The translations under genes and the position numbers were made by a program. From the NCBI GenBank assembly GCA_964445375.1, contig CAYUKO010000063.1, positions 1 to 20,761 on the forward strand: a DNA stretch of 20,761 nucleotides, read 5' to 3'. Of this stretch, positions 7,199-14,848 are shown in pieces. Numbering within the stretch: the stretch's first letter is position 1; each line of letters begins with the position of its first letter. Under the pieces are notes generated by a model. That model saw only the letters and a program-made list of their open reading frames with translations. It did no database searches and had not been told where the DNA came from. Origin of the DNA: COE1 sp964445375 (GTDB taxonomy: Bacteria; Bacillota; Clostridia; Lachnospirales; Lachnospiraceae).

Positions 7199-9568
7199 CT
7201 ATTCTTCTACCGGCTTCGTATTCATGATGGCAAAGGTCTTGGTATTCTTTGGATATTTATCAATAAATGGCACAACCACCCCATCATAAATAATCAGTCC
7301 GCTTCCCTGTTCTGCATTGGTCACATACCGTAACTGATGATCTGAAAGCTTAAACTTCTCAGCAAGTATTTCCTGATCATTCGCACTCTGATTCAACAAG
7401 TAAATAAAATCACTGTTACCAAGAATTCCCTCGATTTCCTCTGACTTTAAGAAATCTCCTACATTCTGTGTCAAAGCTGTAGGAATGCCACCCCACTTTC
7501 GAAATCTCTTCCAGATTTCAACAGAATACGCTGCTGTCTGCTTTTCACGTAATAAGAGGTGGAATTCATCACAGTAATATCGTGTTGCAATTCTCTTCTC
7601 TCTATTCTGTGATACTCTATTCCACACAGCATCCTGAACGATAAGCATACCTATCTGCTTTAGCTGATTGCTTAAGTCCTTAATATCGAAGCATATTATC
7701 CGATTCTGTGAATCCACATTGGTCCTATGATTAAAATAATTTTGCGAACCATTTACATATAAAACCAGACTGTTTGCAATTCGCTCCGCCTTCTTATTAG
7801 GATGTTGTAGCAATGCCTCATATAAATCCCCAAGAATTGGCATATTCTCGGGTAATGGATTCTCAAAATATGTTTGATAAATATCTCTGATACATTCATC
7901 AATGATACCTTTTTCGTCATTTTCCAATCCATCCTTACCACCTGCGATTACATCACATAGCGTTATAATAAAATCACTTTTGATTTTCAGTGCTTCGATA
8001 TCATTCTGGTGACTCAACTGAATATCCATCGGATTAATGTAATCCGTAGAGTCCGTTGCAAGCTTGATAACTTGCCCATGAAGCTCCTGCACCAGTGGAA
8101 AATACTCTCCTTCCGGGTCCGATATGATAATATCATCCTTCGTCATGAGGAATGTTCCAAGTATCTCCCTCTTTGCACTAAAACTTTTTCCCGAACCTGG
8201 TGTCCCTAAAATAACTCCATTTGGTGTCCTCAACCGCTTACGATCTGCCATAATCATATTTTTGCTTAATGCATTGATTCCGTAATAAAGCGCCGGCGCG
8301 TCCATAAATAGTTCCTGTGTATTAAATGGTATCAAAATAGCTGTACACTCTGTTGTCAGTACTCTTTCTATCTCTGTTTCATTGATTCCAATTGGTGCAG
8401 TAGCCATAAGTCCCTGTTCCTGTAGATACTGCAAACACCGCAAATTACACCCTGCCTGCTGAATAATACCCGATACCCTTGCATTCAGATTTTCCATTGC
8501 CGCCTTGGTCTTTCCAAAGCAATTAATCAGAAATGTTACATAGAAAAGCTTCTGATTACTGGATGAAAGATTCTTCATAAGCTCCAACATATCATGCTCA
8601 TAAGACACAATGTCTGTCGGCAGTATGTCCATATCATAGCCACTTCGAACTGCCCTTTTCTGCTCTTCAATTTTCATCTTTTGCACGTTGGAAAGTGCTG
8701 TCTTTACCATCTTGATAGCCTTCTTTGGCTCAATTGTCTGAAGATGTAATGAAACCGATATATTATCATCAATATCCAAAAGCTTTCTTAACAATTCATC
8801 ATTAAATGTAGGTGCTATCATAGCCATATAGGATACCTTTCCATACATGCCGCCTGACTTAAAACGACTTGGAAATCGGAAATCAAATCCGGAAGGTGCT
8901 ACATAATCCTTCTGACTATTCCCCGATTCCATCTGTTCTTTATAGGAATAACGAAAAGGCTCCTGCGTGTCCTGATTAAAATATTCATGTAACACTCGAA
9001 GCCTATCCTTCCCATTCATTATGTTTACCTGGCATCCCATAGCATTCATATTCTTAATAATATCCGATTCCAACAGATTCAGCTTTGTTCTTGCCTCTTT
9101 TACATTTTTGCAGTCTATTCCGAAAATCAGATATTTTGATTTCATGATTCCATGATTACCTGTAGAAGCCACGTTTTTAAGCATATCTGCAAACTCTTCT
9201 CTACATTCGTCAAATTCATCATCTTGAGAAACTATATGGAATCGCTCCAGTAATGTCTCATCATTCACTTGACGATTAAACAAACATATCTGAAACTTAA
9301 CAGATGGATCAAAGAAATTAAGAAATTCTCCATATAATTCCTGCAAACACATCTGGTCCTCTTCTGCCAGAACATTATAGTTAATATCACTAAATTCTAT
9401 CATTTTTGTATAATAACGTTTCTTCACATGACAGATTCCATCACGATACATTCGTATAAAAGAAATGGTATTCTGTGCTGTATCCGGTATTTTTTCTTTA
9501 CCATTCAGCGCCATTAACAGCTTTCTTAAATCAAACTTCCACTTCTTTTTCACACGGTTCTTCTTCAA
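7199..9568 (-). CDS. virB4: VirB4-type conjugation ATPase
   Basis: This is the cytoplasmic ATPase that energises assembly of the type IV secretion channel. With the proposed TTG start at 9568 (789 aa), Walker A is GTPGSGKS (Lys461) and Walker B is CDEF (Asp667-Glu668). SALTQNVGDF-like motif ALTQNVGDFL and the end region ILGNSDFIYLLNQ are typical of the family. I prefer TTG because a perfect AGGAGG lies 9 nt upstream; the ATG at 9622 has no such site and would overlap prgI by 92 bp instead of 38 bp. The N-terminal third contains the usual TAQNTISFIRMYRDGI stretch of Tn1549-type VirB4 proteins. It overlaps prgI, implying coupled translation. The gene appears intact. Confidence 0.93.
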   Translation of the reverse strand: MKKNRVKKKWKFDLRKLLMALNGKEKIPDTAQNTISFIRMYRDGICHVKKRYYTKMIEFSDINYNVLAEEDQMCLQELYGEFLNFFDPSVKFQICLFNRQVNDETLLERFHIVSQDDEFDECREEFADMLKNVASTGNHGIMKSKYLIFGIDCKNVKEARTKLNLLESDIIKNMNAMGCQVNIMNGKDRLRVLHEYFNQDTQEPFRYSYKEQMESGNSQKDYVAPSGFDFRFPSRFKSGGMYGKVSYMAMIAPTFNDELLRKLLDIDDNISVSLHLQTIEPKKAIKMVKTALSNVQKMKIEEQKRAVRSGYDMDILPTDIVSYEHDMLELMKNLSSSNQKLFYVTFLINCFGKTKAAMENLNARVSGIIQQAGCNLRCLQYLQEQGLMATAPIGINETEIERVLTTECTAILIPFNTQELFMDAPALYYGINALSKNMIMADRKRLRTPNGVILGTPGSGKSFSAKREILGTFLMTKDDIIISDPEGEYFPLVQELHGQVIKLATDSTDYINPMDIQLSHQNDIEALKIKSDFIITLCDVIAGGKDGLENDEKGIIDECIRDIYQTYFENPLPENMPILGDLYEALLQHPNKKAERIANSLVLYVNGSQNYFNHRTNVDSQNRIICFDIKDLSNQLKQIGMLIVQDAVWNRVSQNREKRIATRYYCDEFHLLLREKQTAAYSVEIWKRFRKWGGIPTALTQNVGDFLKSEEIEGILGNSDFIYLLNQSANDQEILAEKFKLSDHQLRYVTNAEQGSGLIIYDGVVVPFIDKYPKNTKTFAIMNTKPVEE

Positions 9569-9923
9569 TACATGCAGCCTCCTTTCTCCGCTTATCTTCC
9601 TTTTCCATCTTTCTATATGCATTTTCTGTCTTATACAACCTTATTCCCGGATATAAGACTTTCTGCCGAAACATGTGATACATAATCTTTTCTGCCGGAA
9701 ATCCATCTCTTTCAAACATTCCGACAAAGAAAAAAGGCAGCATAATCCCTACCATAAGCAAGGAAGCTGCCTGAATCCCTATCACCGGTTTTGTCAAAAA
9801 ATAAAAAGGAAGTCCCGTAATAGCTGCACCACCAAAACAAATTAGCTGGCGTTTTGTTAATGATAACGCAATCTTCGTTTTAATATTACTCAAATCTTTT
9901 GGTACATTACATGTAATAGCCAC
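9531..9923 (-). CDS. prgI: PrgI family membrane protein
   Basis: The 130-aa protein has the family signature VPKDLSNIKTKIALSLTKRQLICF near its start. Two membrane helices follow (about residues 25-65: GAAITGLPFYFLTKPVIG and ASLLMVGIMLPFFFVGMF), then a basic/acidic cytoplasmic tail. I chose GTG at 9923 because GGGAGG sits about 5 nt upstream; the ATG at 9950 lacks an SD. PrgI is a small subunit of the Gram-positive conjugation channel, encoded beside VirB4 and probably analogous to VirB3. It starts 16 nt after the stop of the VirB6-like gene. Confidence 0.88.
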   Translation of the reverse strand: MAITCNVPKDLSNIKTKIALSLTKRQLICFGGAAITGLPFYFLTKPVIGIQAASLLMVGIMLPFFFVGMFERDGFPAEKIMYHMFRQKVLYPGIRLYKTENAYRKMEKEDKRRKEAACIEEEPCEKEVEV

Positions 9924-9939
9924 TTTGTCCTCCCATAAA

Positions 9940-10812
9940 TTAATGCGCATGGAATATACTTCGTGAAAGAGAACTTGTTTTCAACATGCTATAACAGAGT
10001 ACTATCGTATATGCAACAATCGACCATAATGCAGTGTGAATATTGTTCGCAACGGTCACACTTGCCACTAGTGCCGCATAGATACCTACACATACCATAA
10101 TAAAAAAACCCTGAAACGCCAGAGCTACAAGTGCTTTCACATAGTTTGTTCCAATATTTCCCCATTCTCTGTTTCCCAATGTTGCAAAAGGAACGGGTGC
10201 TACTGATATATAAAGGTATATTTCAATCATTCGACCAAATAAAACGACGGTGATAATGACCGATATAATTTCCATACAATAACTGATTATCATAGTCTCC
10301 ATCCCTAATCCCAGTAGTTCTCCAATCTCCATACTTGATACCGAATCATTGAACAATGTAATAAGTGCAGATTCTACATCTAATGATGCGTTGGCATTAA
10401 TGACTCCTGCTGCCTGTGTCACTACATGATTTCCCAAATCAAAAATAGCCATTGTGATATCAAATGTCTTGCTCAACAACATAACTGCTATGCATGCTTT
10501 GGTCAGATATCGAATGAATAAAGATGTATCAAAATCATGCATATTATTCTTATCCATAATCATGGTTATCAGCTCATAACAAAGTACTGCACTAATAATC
10601 ATCCCGGCTATGGGTATCATGACGGTATCTGAAATATCGTGAACCATTGTAAATATAGTGGAATTCCATGTACTAGGTGTCTTTCCAACCTCGGTTGCAA
10701 CCGTTCCGACCTTATCATTAATGTCCGTAAACATGTTCCCAAGGTTGGATAACACCCATCCTCTCAGCATTTCCTTTATAAAATCAGTGATTAAATCAAT
10801 GATTCCATCCAT
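9940..10812 (-). CDS. VirB6/TrbL-like polytopic channel protein
   Basis: The 290-aa protein has about six hydrophobic helices, including IPIAGMIISAVLCYELITMI, LTKACIAVMLLSK, MIISYCMEIISVIITVVLFG, LVALAFQGFFIMVCVGIYAAL and the C-terminal WSIVAYTIVLCYSML. The segment EIYLYISVAPVPFATLGNREW is characteristic of the large membrane protein of Tn1549/CTn-type conjugation modules. It probably forms the inner-membrane part of the channel, with VirB4 and PrgI. Only 3 bp separate it from the upstream Maff2 gene. It appears complete. Confidence 0.87.
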   Translation of the reverse strand: MDGIIDLITDFIKEMLRGWVLSNLGNMFTDINDKVGTVATEVGKTPSTWNSTIFTMVHDISDTVMIPIAGMIISAVLCYELITMIMDKNNMHDFDTSLFIRYLTKACIAVMLLSKTFDITMAIFDLGNHVVTQAAGVINANASLDVESALITLFNDSVSSMEIGELLGLGMETMIISYCMEIISVIITVVLFGRMIEIYLYISVAPVPFATLGNREWGNIGTNYVKALVALAFQGFFIMVCVGIYAALVASVTVANNIHTALWSIVAYTIVLCYSMLKTSSLSRSIFHAH

Positions 10813-10815
10813 CTA

Positions 10816-11028
10816 TTATGAGAATAATGTTGTAAGCTGTGGAATCACCGTCTGTGCAATGACTACAATGCCTCCGCCTGACATAAGCTGCTTAATTCCC
10901 TGTGACTTTGCACCCGGATTATCGTTACCATATCCTTCCAAAAGATTAATAACTCCCCATACAGCTACACCTGCTCCAATTGCTGTTACTACTGTCTTTA
11001 ATCCTGTTACACTGTTTGTAAAAAATGT
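10816..11028 (-). CDS. Maff2-type small membrane protein
   Basis: The start at 11028 (70 aa) is supported by AGAGG upstream and by family-like residues MTFFTNSVTGLKTVVTAIGAGVAVWGVINLLEGYG. The upstream residues of the longer frame (to 11106) look non-coding. Two hydrophobic segments flank a polar GNDNPGAKSQGIKQLMSGGG loop. This is the Maff2 family of Clostridial conjugation operons, normally between VirD4 and the VirB6-like gene. By position and topology it is probably VirB2-pilin-like; that role is inferred. Confidence 0.85.
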   Translation of the reverse strand, partial: TFFTNSVTGLKTVVTAIGAGVAVWGVINLLEGYGNDNPGAKSQGIKQLMSGGGIVVIAQTVIPQLTTLFS

Positions 11029-11104
11029 CATATCTCTTATACCTCTCTTTTCAATAGTTGTTTGCATAAAAAAAGAAGAACTGCTCTTTACAATTCTCCT
11101 TATC

Positions 11105-11131
11105 AACCTTTGGTCACAGTGACCAAAGGTT
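11105..11131. repeat. Perfect 27-nt palindrome at the virD4 stop codon
   Basis: Arms of 13 nt flank a central A at 11118. The inner 25 nt are identical to the palindrome at 7167-7191. It overlaps the last two bases of the virD4 TAA stop and lies about 80 nt before the Maff2 start. No U-tract follows. Confidence 0.95.
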
Positions 11132-11951
11132 ATGCCGAAATCTCTCCACAGTCGATTACCTCGTCCACAATCAACTCCGGCTTTAATTTCAATCTGTTCT
11201 GATGCTTTATATATTTCTCCACATCAAACGTGTTTTTCTCGTCATAATCGGACAGTTCTTTGTATCTCTTGTGCTTCGTTATATCAAACTTATCTGAGAA
11301 AAACGGTCTTACACCTCTAAGCTGCATGATACATTTTCCACCATCCATGACAGCGATTTCATCCTGACTCATAAGTTCCTTACCAGTCTTGGAATAATTT
11401 AAACCATAGCTTTGTGACGTCCCTCTAGTGTCAGACGTATTAAACAAATCTATGGTTTCCTTACCTAAAATCTCTGACATTTCCTTTAATGTCGTTTTCT
11501 CTTTACCACCTAAAAATAAAGTGGTGTCACAATTGCCCTCAATCGTATCTGCATTATCCTTATACATTGCCTTTAGCTGTGATTTCGCCTGCAATATAAT
11601 AGAAGCTGACATTTCTCGACTTCGTATCGTTGCAATCAGTTTTTCAAACTTTGGAATCTGACCGATATTACTGAACTCATCCAACAGAAATCGGACATGT
11701 ATAGGCAGTCTCCCATTATATACATCATCCGCTCTTTCACATAAAAGATTAAAAAGCTGACTATACATGATGGCTACAATAAAATTGAACGTATCATCGG
11801 TATCAGATATGATAACAAATAAAGCAGTTTTCCTGTCTCCAATCAAATCCAGCTCCATTTCATCATATCTAGTCAATTCTCTCATTTCAGCAAGATCAAA
11901 TGGTGCAAGTCTCGCGCCACATGAAATCAAAATCGACTTAGCAGTCTTGCC
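11130..11951 (-). pseudogene. virD4: VirD4/TraG coupling protein, C-terminal fragment (disrupted by element insertion)
   Basis: The reading frame from the insertion site encodes GKTAKSILISCGARLAPFD and then the family core: GDRKTALFVIISDTDDTFNF, the Walker B region RFLLDEFSNIGQIPKF, and ILQAKSQLKAMYKD. It ends in a normal C-terminus at a TAA overlapping a palindrome. VirD4 couples the relaxosome to the secretion channel. The N-terminal part is at 20222-20658, 8.27 kb away. The only in-frame start here is an internal Met at 11930, so this fragment should not work while the mobilizable element is integrated. Confidence 0.9.
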
Positions 11952-11981
11952 TGAAACGAAATGTCAAGGACTTTTTAGTAC
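11952..11981 (+). repeat. Left terminal inverted repeat of the mobilizable element
   Basis: This 30-nt end matches the right end (20192-20221, read on the opposite strand) at about 18 of 30 positions. The inner 10 nt, TTTTTAGTAC (11972-11981), are identical. It is a likely recombinase recognition arm (attL side). Confidence 0.7.
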
Positions 11982-11999
11982 CCCTACCATTCATTGCAT

Positions 12000-12033
12000 G
12001 AAAAAAGCCACTGTAGATTTCTCCACAATGGCT
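12000..12033 (-). terminator. Terminator of the TetR cargo operon
   Basis: A 12-bp stem (12006-12017 with 12022-12033, two G-U pairs) closes a 4-nt GAAA loop. Minus-strand TTTTTT follows. It lies about 70 nt past the stop of the last cargo gene and near the left end of the element, so it would shield the virD4 fragment from cargo transcription. Confidence 0.8.
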
Positions 12034-12101
12034 CCAAAGTCATTTTTTATTCACTTTTGATTACCGGAAAACTCGTGCCCAAACTGAAAGTTTCTGTTTC
12101 C

Positions 12102-12587
12102 TTACTTAGCAAAAAATGTAACTACTCCAGCAATTAGAGCTGAAAGCAAAGGAAACATAATAAGGTTACCAATCCATTTTTTGATTTTTACCCTTATCGG
12201 AATATAGGGCATCAAATCCTCAGTACCTGGAATGAACCAAGCTTTTGTATGCCCTACCCAATATTCATCTATGAAAAGACGGTCAAATATATTTCCTATC
12301 ATATAGATTGCTGTCATCTGCCAAAATGCACTCCAAAAGTCAGATGCCCCATTGATACAATATACCATTACTGGTACAAGGATTAACATAGGAATAAACA
12401 ATCCAACTCCAGAAAGTGCATAACGCTTCTTTAATTCTTCCTCTGTGATATATCCAAGTTCCACTACTCGCTTCTTTACGTCCTCTTCATGAAAGACCGC
12501 ACACTTTTCTGGTCCATCCTTCAATACTAGAACGCATACCATTAATAGTATAAAACATACAACAATTCCCTCAATTAATATCAACAT
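12102..12587 (-). CDS. Unrecognised four-helix membrane protein, cargo operon gene 4
   Basis: The start at 12587 (161 aa) follows AAGGAG by about 8 nt; the frame extends to 12650 without an SD. Helices are visible at LILIEGIVVCFILLMVCVLVL, VGLFIPMLILVPVMVYCI, FWSAFWQMTAIYMIGNIF and LIMFPLLSALIAGVVTFF. A charged loop (FHEEDVKKRVVELGYITEEELKKRY split) and the motif DRLFIDEYWVGHTKAWFIPGTE lie between helices. I do not recognise a functional family. It is the last gene of the TetR-led operon and precedes a terminator, so it is probably controlled by that regulator. Confidence 0.75.
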   Translation of the reverse strand: MLILIEGIVVCFILLMVCVLVLKDGPEKCAVFHEEDVKKRVVELGYITEEELKKRYALSGVGLFIPMLILVPVMVYCINGASDFWSAFWQMTAIYMIGNIFDRLFIDEYWVGHTKAWFIPGTEDLMPYIPIRVKIKKWIGNLIMFPLLSALIAGVVTFFAK

Positions 12588-12671
12588 AAGTACATCTCCT
12601 TTTTCAGCTAAGTTTCCATTCGTAAAATTCAAAGTTTCCTTTGTTTTCATTTGTAAAAAATTTCCGTATAT

Positions 12672-13040
12672 TTATAACGCAGTAATCCAAAAACAAATTG
12701 CAGTTACAAACGAAAGCGGTGTTATTATATATTTCTCTTTTTTGCTTTTTGAAATAAAATTTATAACTGTATTTAACGAAAGATATACTGCCATTATAAT
12801 ACAAATGATTCGTGTAACGTTATATGAAAACCATAGTGGTATATACCCGCCCATCTGCAAAATAATAATAACAAAAAATATCTGTAGTACAAGCTGTGTT
12901 ACTAACAGCATTTTCAGTTTTTTCGGAAAAACTCTATATTGTCCCCCCATAGTCAGTTCTCCTAAAGGCAACCCAAAAAGCAAGAGAATGCTTAATATAA
13001 TTACAACTAACATCAAAATTGCTCCAACAATAACTATCAT
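12672..13040 (-). CDS. Unrecognised small membrane protein, cargo operon gene 3
   Basis: The start at 13040 (122 aa) is 7 nt after GGAGG; the longer frame to 13100 runs into the preceding gene. There are four hydrophobic stretches: the N-terminal MIVIVGAILMLVVIILSIL, LLVTQLVLQIFFVIIILQ, VTRIICIIMAVYLSL and the C-terminal PLSFVTAICFWITAL. A conserved-looking loop reads GELTMGGQYRVFPKKLK. I recognise no catalytic motif. It probably functions with the two adjacent membrane proteins, but there is no direct evidence for what they do. Confidence 0.75.
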   Translation of the reverse strand: MIVIVGAILMLVVIILSILLLFGLPLGELTMGGQYRVFPKKLKMLLVTQLVLQIFFVIIILQMGGYIPLWFSYNVTRIICIIMAVYLSLNTVINFISKSKKEKYIITPLSFVTAICFWITAL

Positions 13041-13053
13041 TTTCCTACCTCCA

Positions 13054-13470
13054 TTACCATCTTTTCTCAAAAGCAATTCTTGTATCAAAACAAAATCCAA
13101 TAATAGTAACTATACTCATCACAATCTTTTCAAACATTGTCCCTAAAAACTGTTGAATAATTCCGATAAAGCTAAGCGGAAGCGTAAGAATGAGAAATAC
13201 TGATAAAGTGATTCCTGCAAAGCGATTAAGTTTTATGGGAATAATCTGAGTCGCCACTAATGCAATCAAAACATTAACCACAGTCATAATAATGCTTGAT
13301 ACGGAAAGTTCTTGTGCAGCAGCCAGAGATTCTGTCCGGCCACCATTTACCCATGTGTATGGGATGATTTGAAATATCACAAACATATGTACCATAATAT
13401 TGAACAATCCTATTATACATGCAACATAGCCTGCCTTCTTTAAATCGAATTTTCTAATTTTATCTAACAT
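13054..13470 (-). CDS. Unrecognised four-helix membrane protein, cargo operon gene 2
   Basis: The 138-aa protein has a short basic N-terminus (MLDKIRKFDLKK). Helices follow at AGYVACIIGLFNIMVHMFVI, SSIIMTVVNVLIALVATQII, AGITLSVFLILTLPLSFIGI and EKIVMSIVTIIGFCF. It starts 3 bp after the TetR stop codon, so the two are almost certainly co-transcribed. Small size and four helices recall small integral-membrane transport or stress proteins, but no motif identifies a family. Confidence 0.75.
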   Translation of the reverse strand: MLDKIRKFDLKKAGYVACIIGLFNIMVHMFVIFQIIPYTWVNGGRTESLAAAQELSVSSIIMTVVNVLIALVATQIIPIKLNRFAGITLSVFLILTLPLSFIGIIQQFLGTMFEKIVMSIVTIIGFCFDTRIAFEKRW

Positions 13471-13473
13471 ATC

Positions 13474-14064
13474 CTACTTTTTCTCCCTATGTTCACTTTT
13501 TAATATTGCCAGAAACCATTCCTTTTTCGGAATCGTTAGATTTTCTCTATTAGCCAAGACTTCTGCAAATCCCTGAATACTACTATAAAATAGGACTGAG
13601 AGTGTCAGTGGGTCTCCTGGTCTAATAATCCCCATTTCCTGACCTTTAATTATGTACGGAACGCTCAGTGCCTCCACATCATGTTCCTGTATCATTTGAG
13701 CTGCACGTTCAGACACATCTTTTGCATTGATAGCTACCAGTCCCATAAAAACAAACATTTTCGCCGCAAAATCATTTTGTGTTGCAACAGATAAAAACCA
13801 TTCAACTTGTTTCTCAAAGAATATCAATGGTGACTCACCATCACCACTGTCAATCGTTAGTTTCTCACATCCTATTTCTACCAATGTTTCATAAAGCGCT
13901 AATTTATTTGGGAAATAGTGAAACATCAAACCCGAACTTATTCCTGCTTCTTCTGCAATTTTTCTAGTAGATGTTCCATAAAATCCATATTGAATAAAAT
14001 GATTTAATGCAATATCTAAGATTTGCCATTTTCGCATTAGATATTGTTCTTCTTTCTTTGTCAT
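13474..14064 (-). CDS. TetR-family transcriptional regulator
   Basis: The 196-aa protein has a typical N-terminal TetR helix-turn-helix at about residues 14-60 (FYGTSTRKIAEEAGISSG, then FHYFPNKLALYETLV). A helical ligand-binding domain with hydrophobic segments follows. The start has GGAGGG upstream. It is the first gene of a four-gene operon whose other members are small membrane proteins. The promoter carries an 18-bp dyad exactly where a repressor would block RNA polymerase, so autorepression relieved by a small molecule is likely. The ligand is unknown. Confidence 0.9.
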   Translation of the reverse strand: MTKKEEQYLMRKWQILDIALNHFIQYGFYGTSTRKIAEEAGISSGLMFHYFPNKLALYETLVEIGCEKLTIDSGDGESPLIFFEKQVEWFLSVATQNDFAAKMFVFMGLVAINAKDVSERAAQMIQEHDVEALSVPYIIKGQEMGIIRPGDPLTLSVLFYSSIQGFAEVLANRENLTIPKKEWFLAILKSEHREKK

Positions 14065-14128
14065 TCATCCCTCCATGCTAAAGCAAAAATCTATTCACAT
14101 TTCTAATATGTGATATATTCCTCTTACA

Positions 14129-14157
14129 ATATTAAGCACGTGCTCAATGAATGTCAA
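14129..14157 (-). promoter_or_regulatory. Promoter with overlapping operator of the TetR cargo operon
   Basis: The minus strand has TTGACA (14157-14152), a 17-nt spacer and TAATAT (14134-14129), a near-consensus sigma-A promoter. The palindrome 14131-14148 reads ATTAAGCACGTGCTCAAT on the plus strand, with a perfect 10-bp core AGCACGTGCT and one mismatched pair. It covers the spacer and the -10, the expected place for TetR repression. Confidence 0.8.
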
Positions 14158-14390
14158 GTAATTTTTTTATAGATGAAGCATAGCCAATAAAAAAGAAGCC
14201 ATAATGGCTCCTTTTCGTTTTGTGACAGACAATATATAAAGAAATCATGTAACTCATCAGATACTTCTTCTGCATACTTGAAATCTTCTTATTCTACATA
14301 TCTCATTAATCCAAAACTCTCGCTAAAATTCAAATTTTCGCTCTCATCGAACACACCGATTATATCACGAAATATACAATTTTTCTACAT
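14154..14390 (-). pseudogene. Decayed small gene with in-frame stops at codons 2 and 34
   Basis: From an ATG at 14390 with AGG about 9 nt upstream, one frame reads Met, TAG, KNCIFRDIIGVFDESENL..., TAA at 14291-14289, then EDFKYAEEVSDELHDFF... up to a TGA at 14154-14156. Both parts have protein-like composition in one frame, which suggests a small gene killed by two nonsense changes. The tail after NEKEP runs through a hairpin and is probably not original. It lies directly after tnpW. I do not recognise the family. A short untranslated RNA is the alternative: a TGnTATAAT extended -10 lies at 14367-14359. Confidence 0.4.
14184..14212 (-). terminator. Short terminator-like hairpin downstream of tnpW
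   Basis: The minus strand shows a short stem of about 7 bp (AGCCAT with ATGGCT plus flanking pairs), then TTCTTTTTT. It would end transcripts from tnpW and the decayed gene just before the TetR promoter. The tight loop makes it weaker than the other terminators here. Confidence 0.45.
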
Positions 14391-14400
14391 GCTTTTTTAC

Positions 14401-14565
14401 CTATGCAGTGTGCTGTGTTCCCCTGACATCATTCTCAATCAGCCTCTTTATCTTGTCCTTCATGGTTTCCTTGGCATCCTCATTGAAATGCACTCTCACA
14501 ACATACATTGTGCCACCTATCTGCTTCCTGAGTGCTACCGGTGTGTGTGATTTTCTATTATCCAT
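14401..14565 (-). CDS. tnpW: TnpW-like small transposon protein
   Basis: The start at 14565 (54 aa) is placed by AAAGGAG upstream and by the family-like beginning MDNRKSHTPVALRKQIGGTMYVV. The rest is VRVHFNEDAKETMKDKIKRLIEND and a short tail. It matches my memory of TnpW, encoded in Tn4451-type elements and many Clostridial mobilizable elements; its function is unknown. The Arg/Lys content and small size would allow a DNA- or RNA-binding accessory role. The longer frame to 14622 crosses the repeat region and is unlikely to be coding. Confidence 0.75.
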   Translation of the reverse strand: MDNRKSHTPVALRKQIGGTMYVVRVHFNEDAKETMKDKIKRLIENDVRGTQHTA

Positions 14566-14613
14566 TTTGTGTTCTCCTTTTTTTGTTTTGCCTGATAAGG
14601 AAGAGCCTCTTTC

Positions 14614-14826
14614 AGCTGACAACCGTAAGCTGACAACCGACCTTCAAAAACTCTCAATTCCTTTTATTTATAGTTACTTTTCCTAAATTTACTTTTTCTC
14701 AAATATTCCGTTGCTTTCGTTGTCAGTACTATATATAACCCCTTAAAAATATAGTAAATATAAGGGTTTTAAGAATATAGAACCGACAACGAGGTTGGCA
14801 ACGGAATAGACAACCAGCCGACAACC
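14614..14826. other. Iteron-like candidate replication origin of the mobilizable element
   Basis: Six GACAAC-type units lie around an AT-rich core. A perfect 12-bp direct repeat AGCTGACAACCG occurs at 14614-14625 and 14628-14639. Further copies are at 14785-14790, 14809-14814 and 14820-14825, and an inverted copy GTTGTC is at 14719-14724. The core is a nested dyad: TATTCCGTTGC (14704-14714) pairs with GCAACGGAATA (14798-14808), CGTTGTC (14718-14724) with GACAACG (14785-14791), and AACCCCTTA (14737-14745) nearly with TAAGGGTT (14761-14768). It lies immediately downstream of the helicase gene. Autonomous replication of the excised circle is inferred. Confidence 0.5.
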
Positions 14827-14848
14827 TACTGGGCAATTATATGTTCAT

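Noticed and set aside
14289..14387. Recoding of TAG and TAA as sense codons in the broken small gene
   Set aside because: Neighbouring genes use TAA, TAG and TGA as ordinary stops, so nonsense decay is simpler.
14614..14826. CRISPR-like array reading of the GACAAC repeats
   Set aside because: The units are 6-12 bp with irregular spacing and no spacer-sized unique inserts; no cas genes are present.
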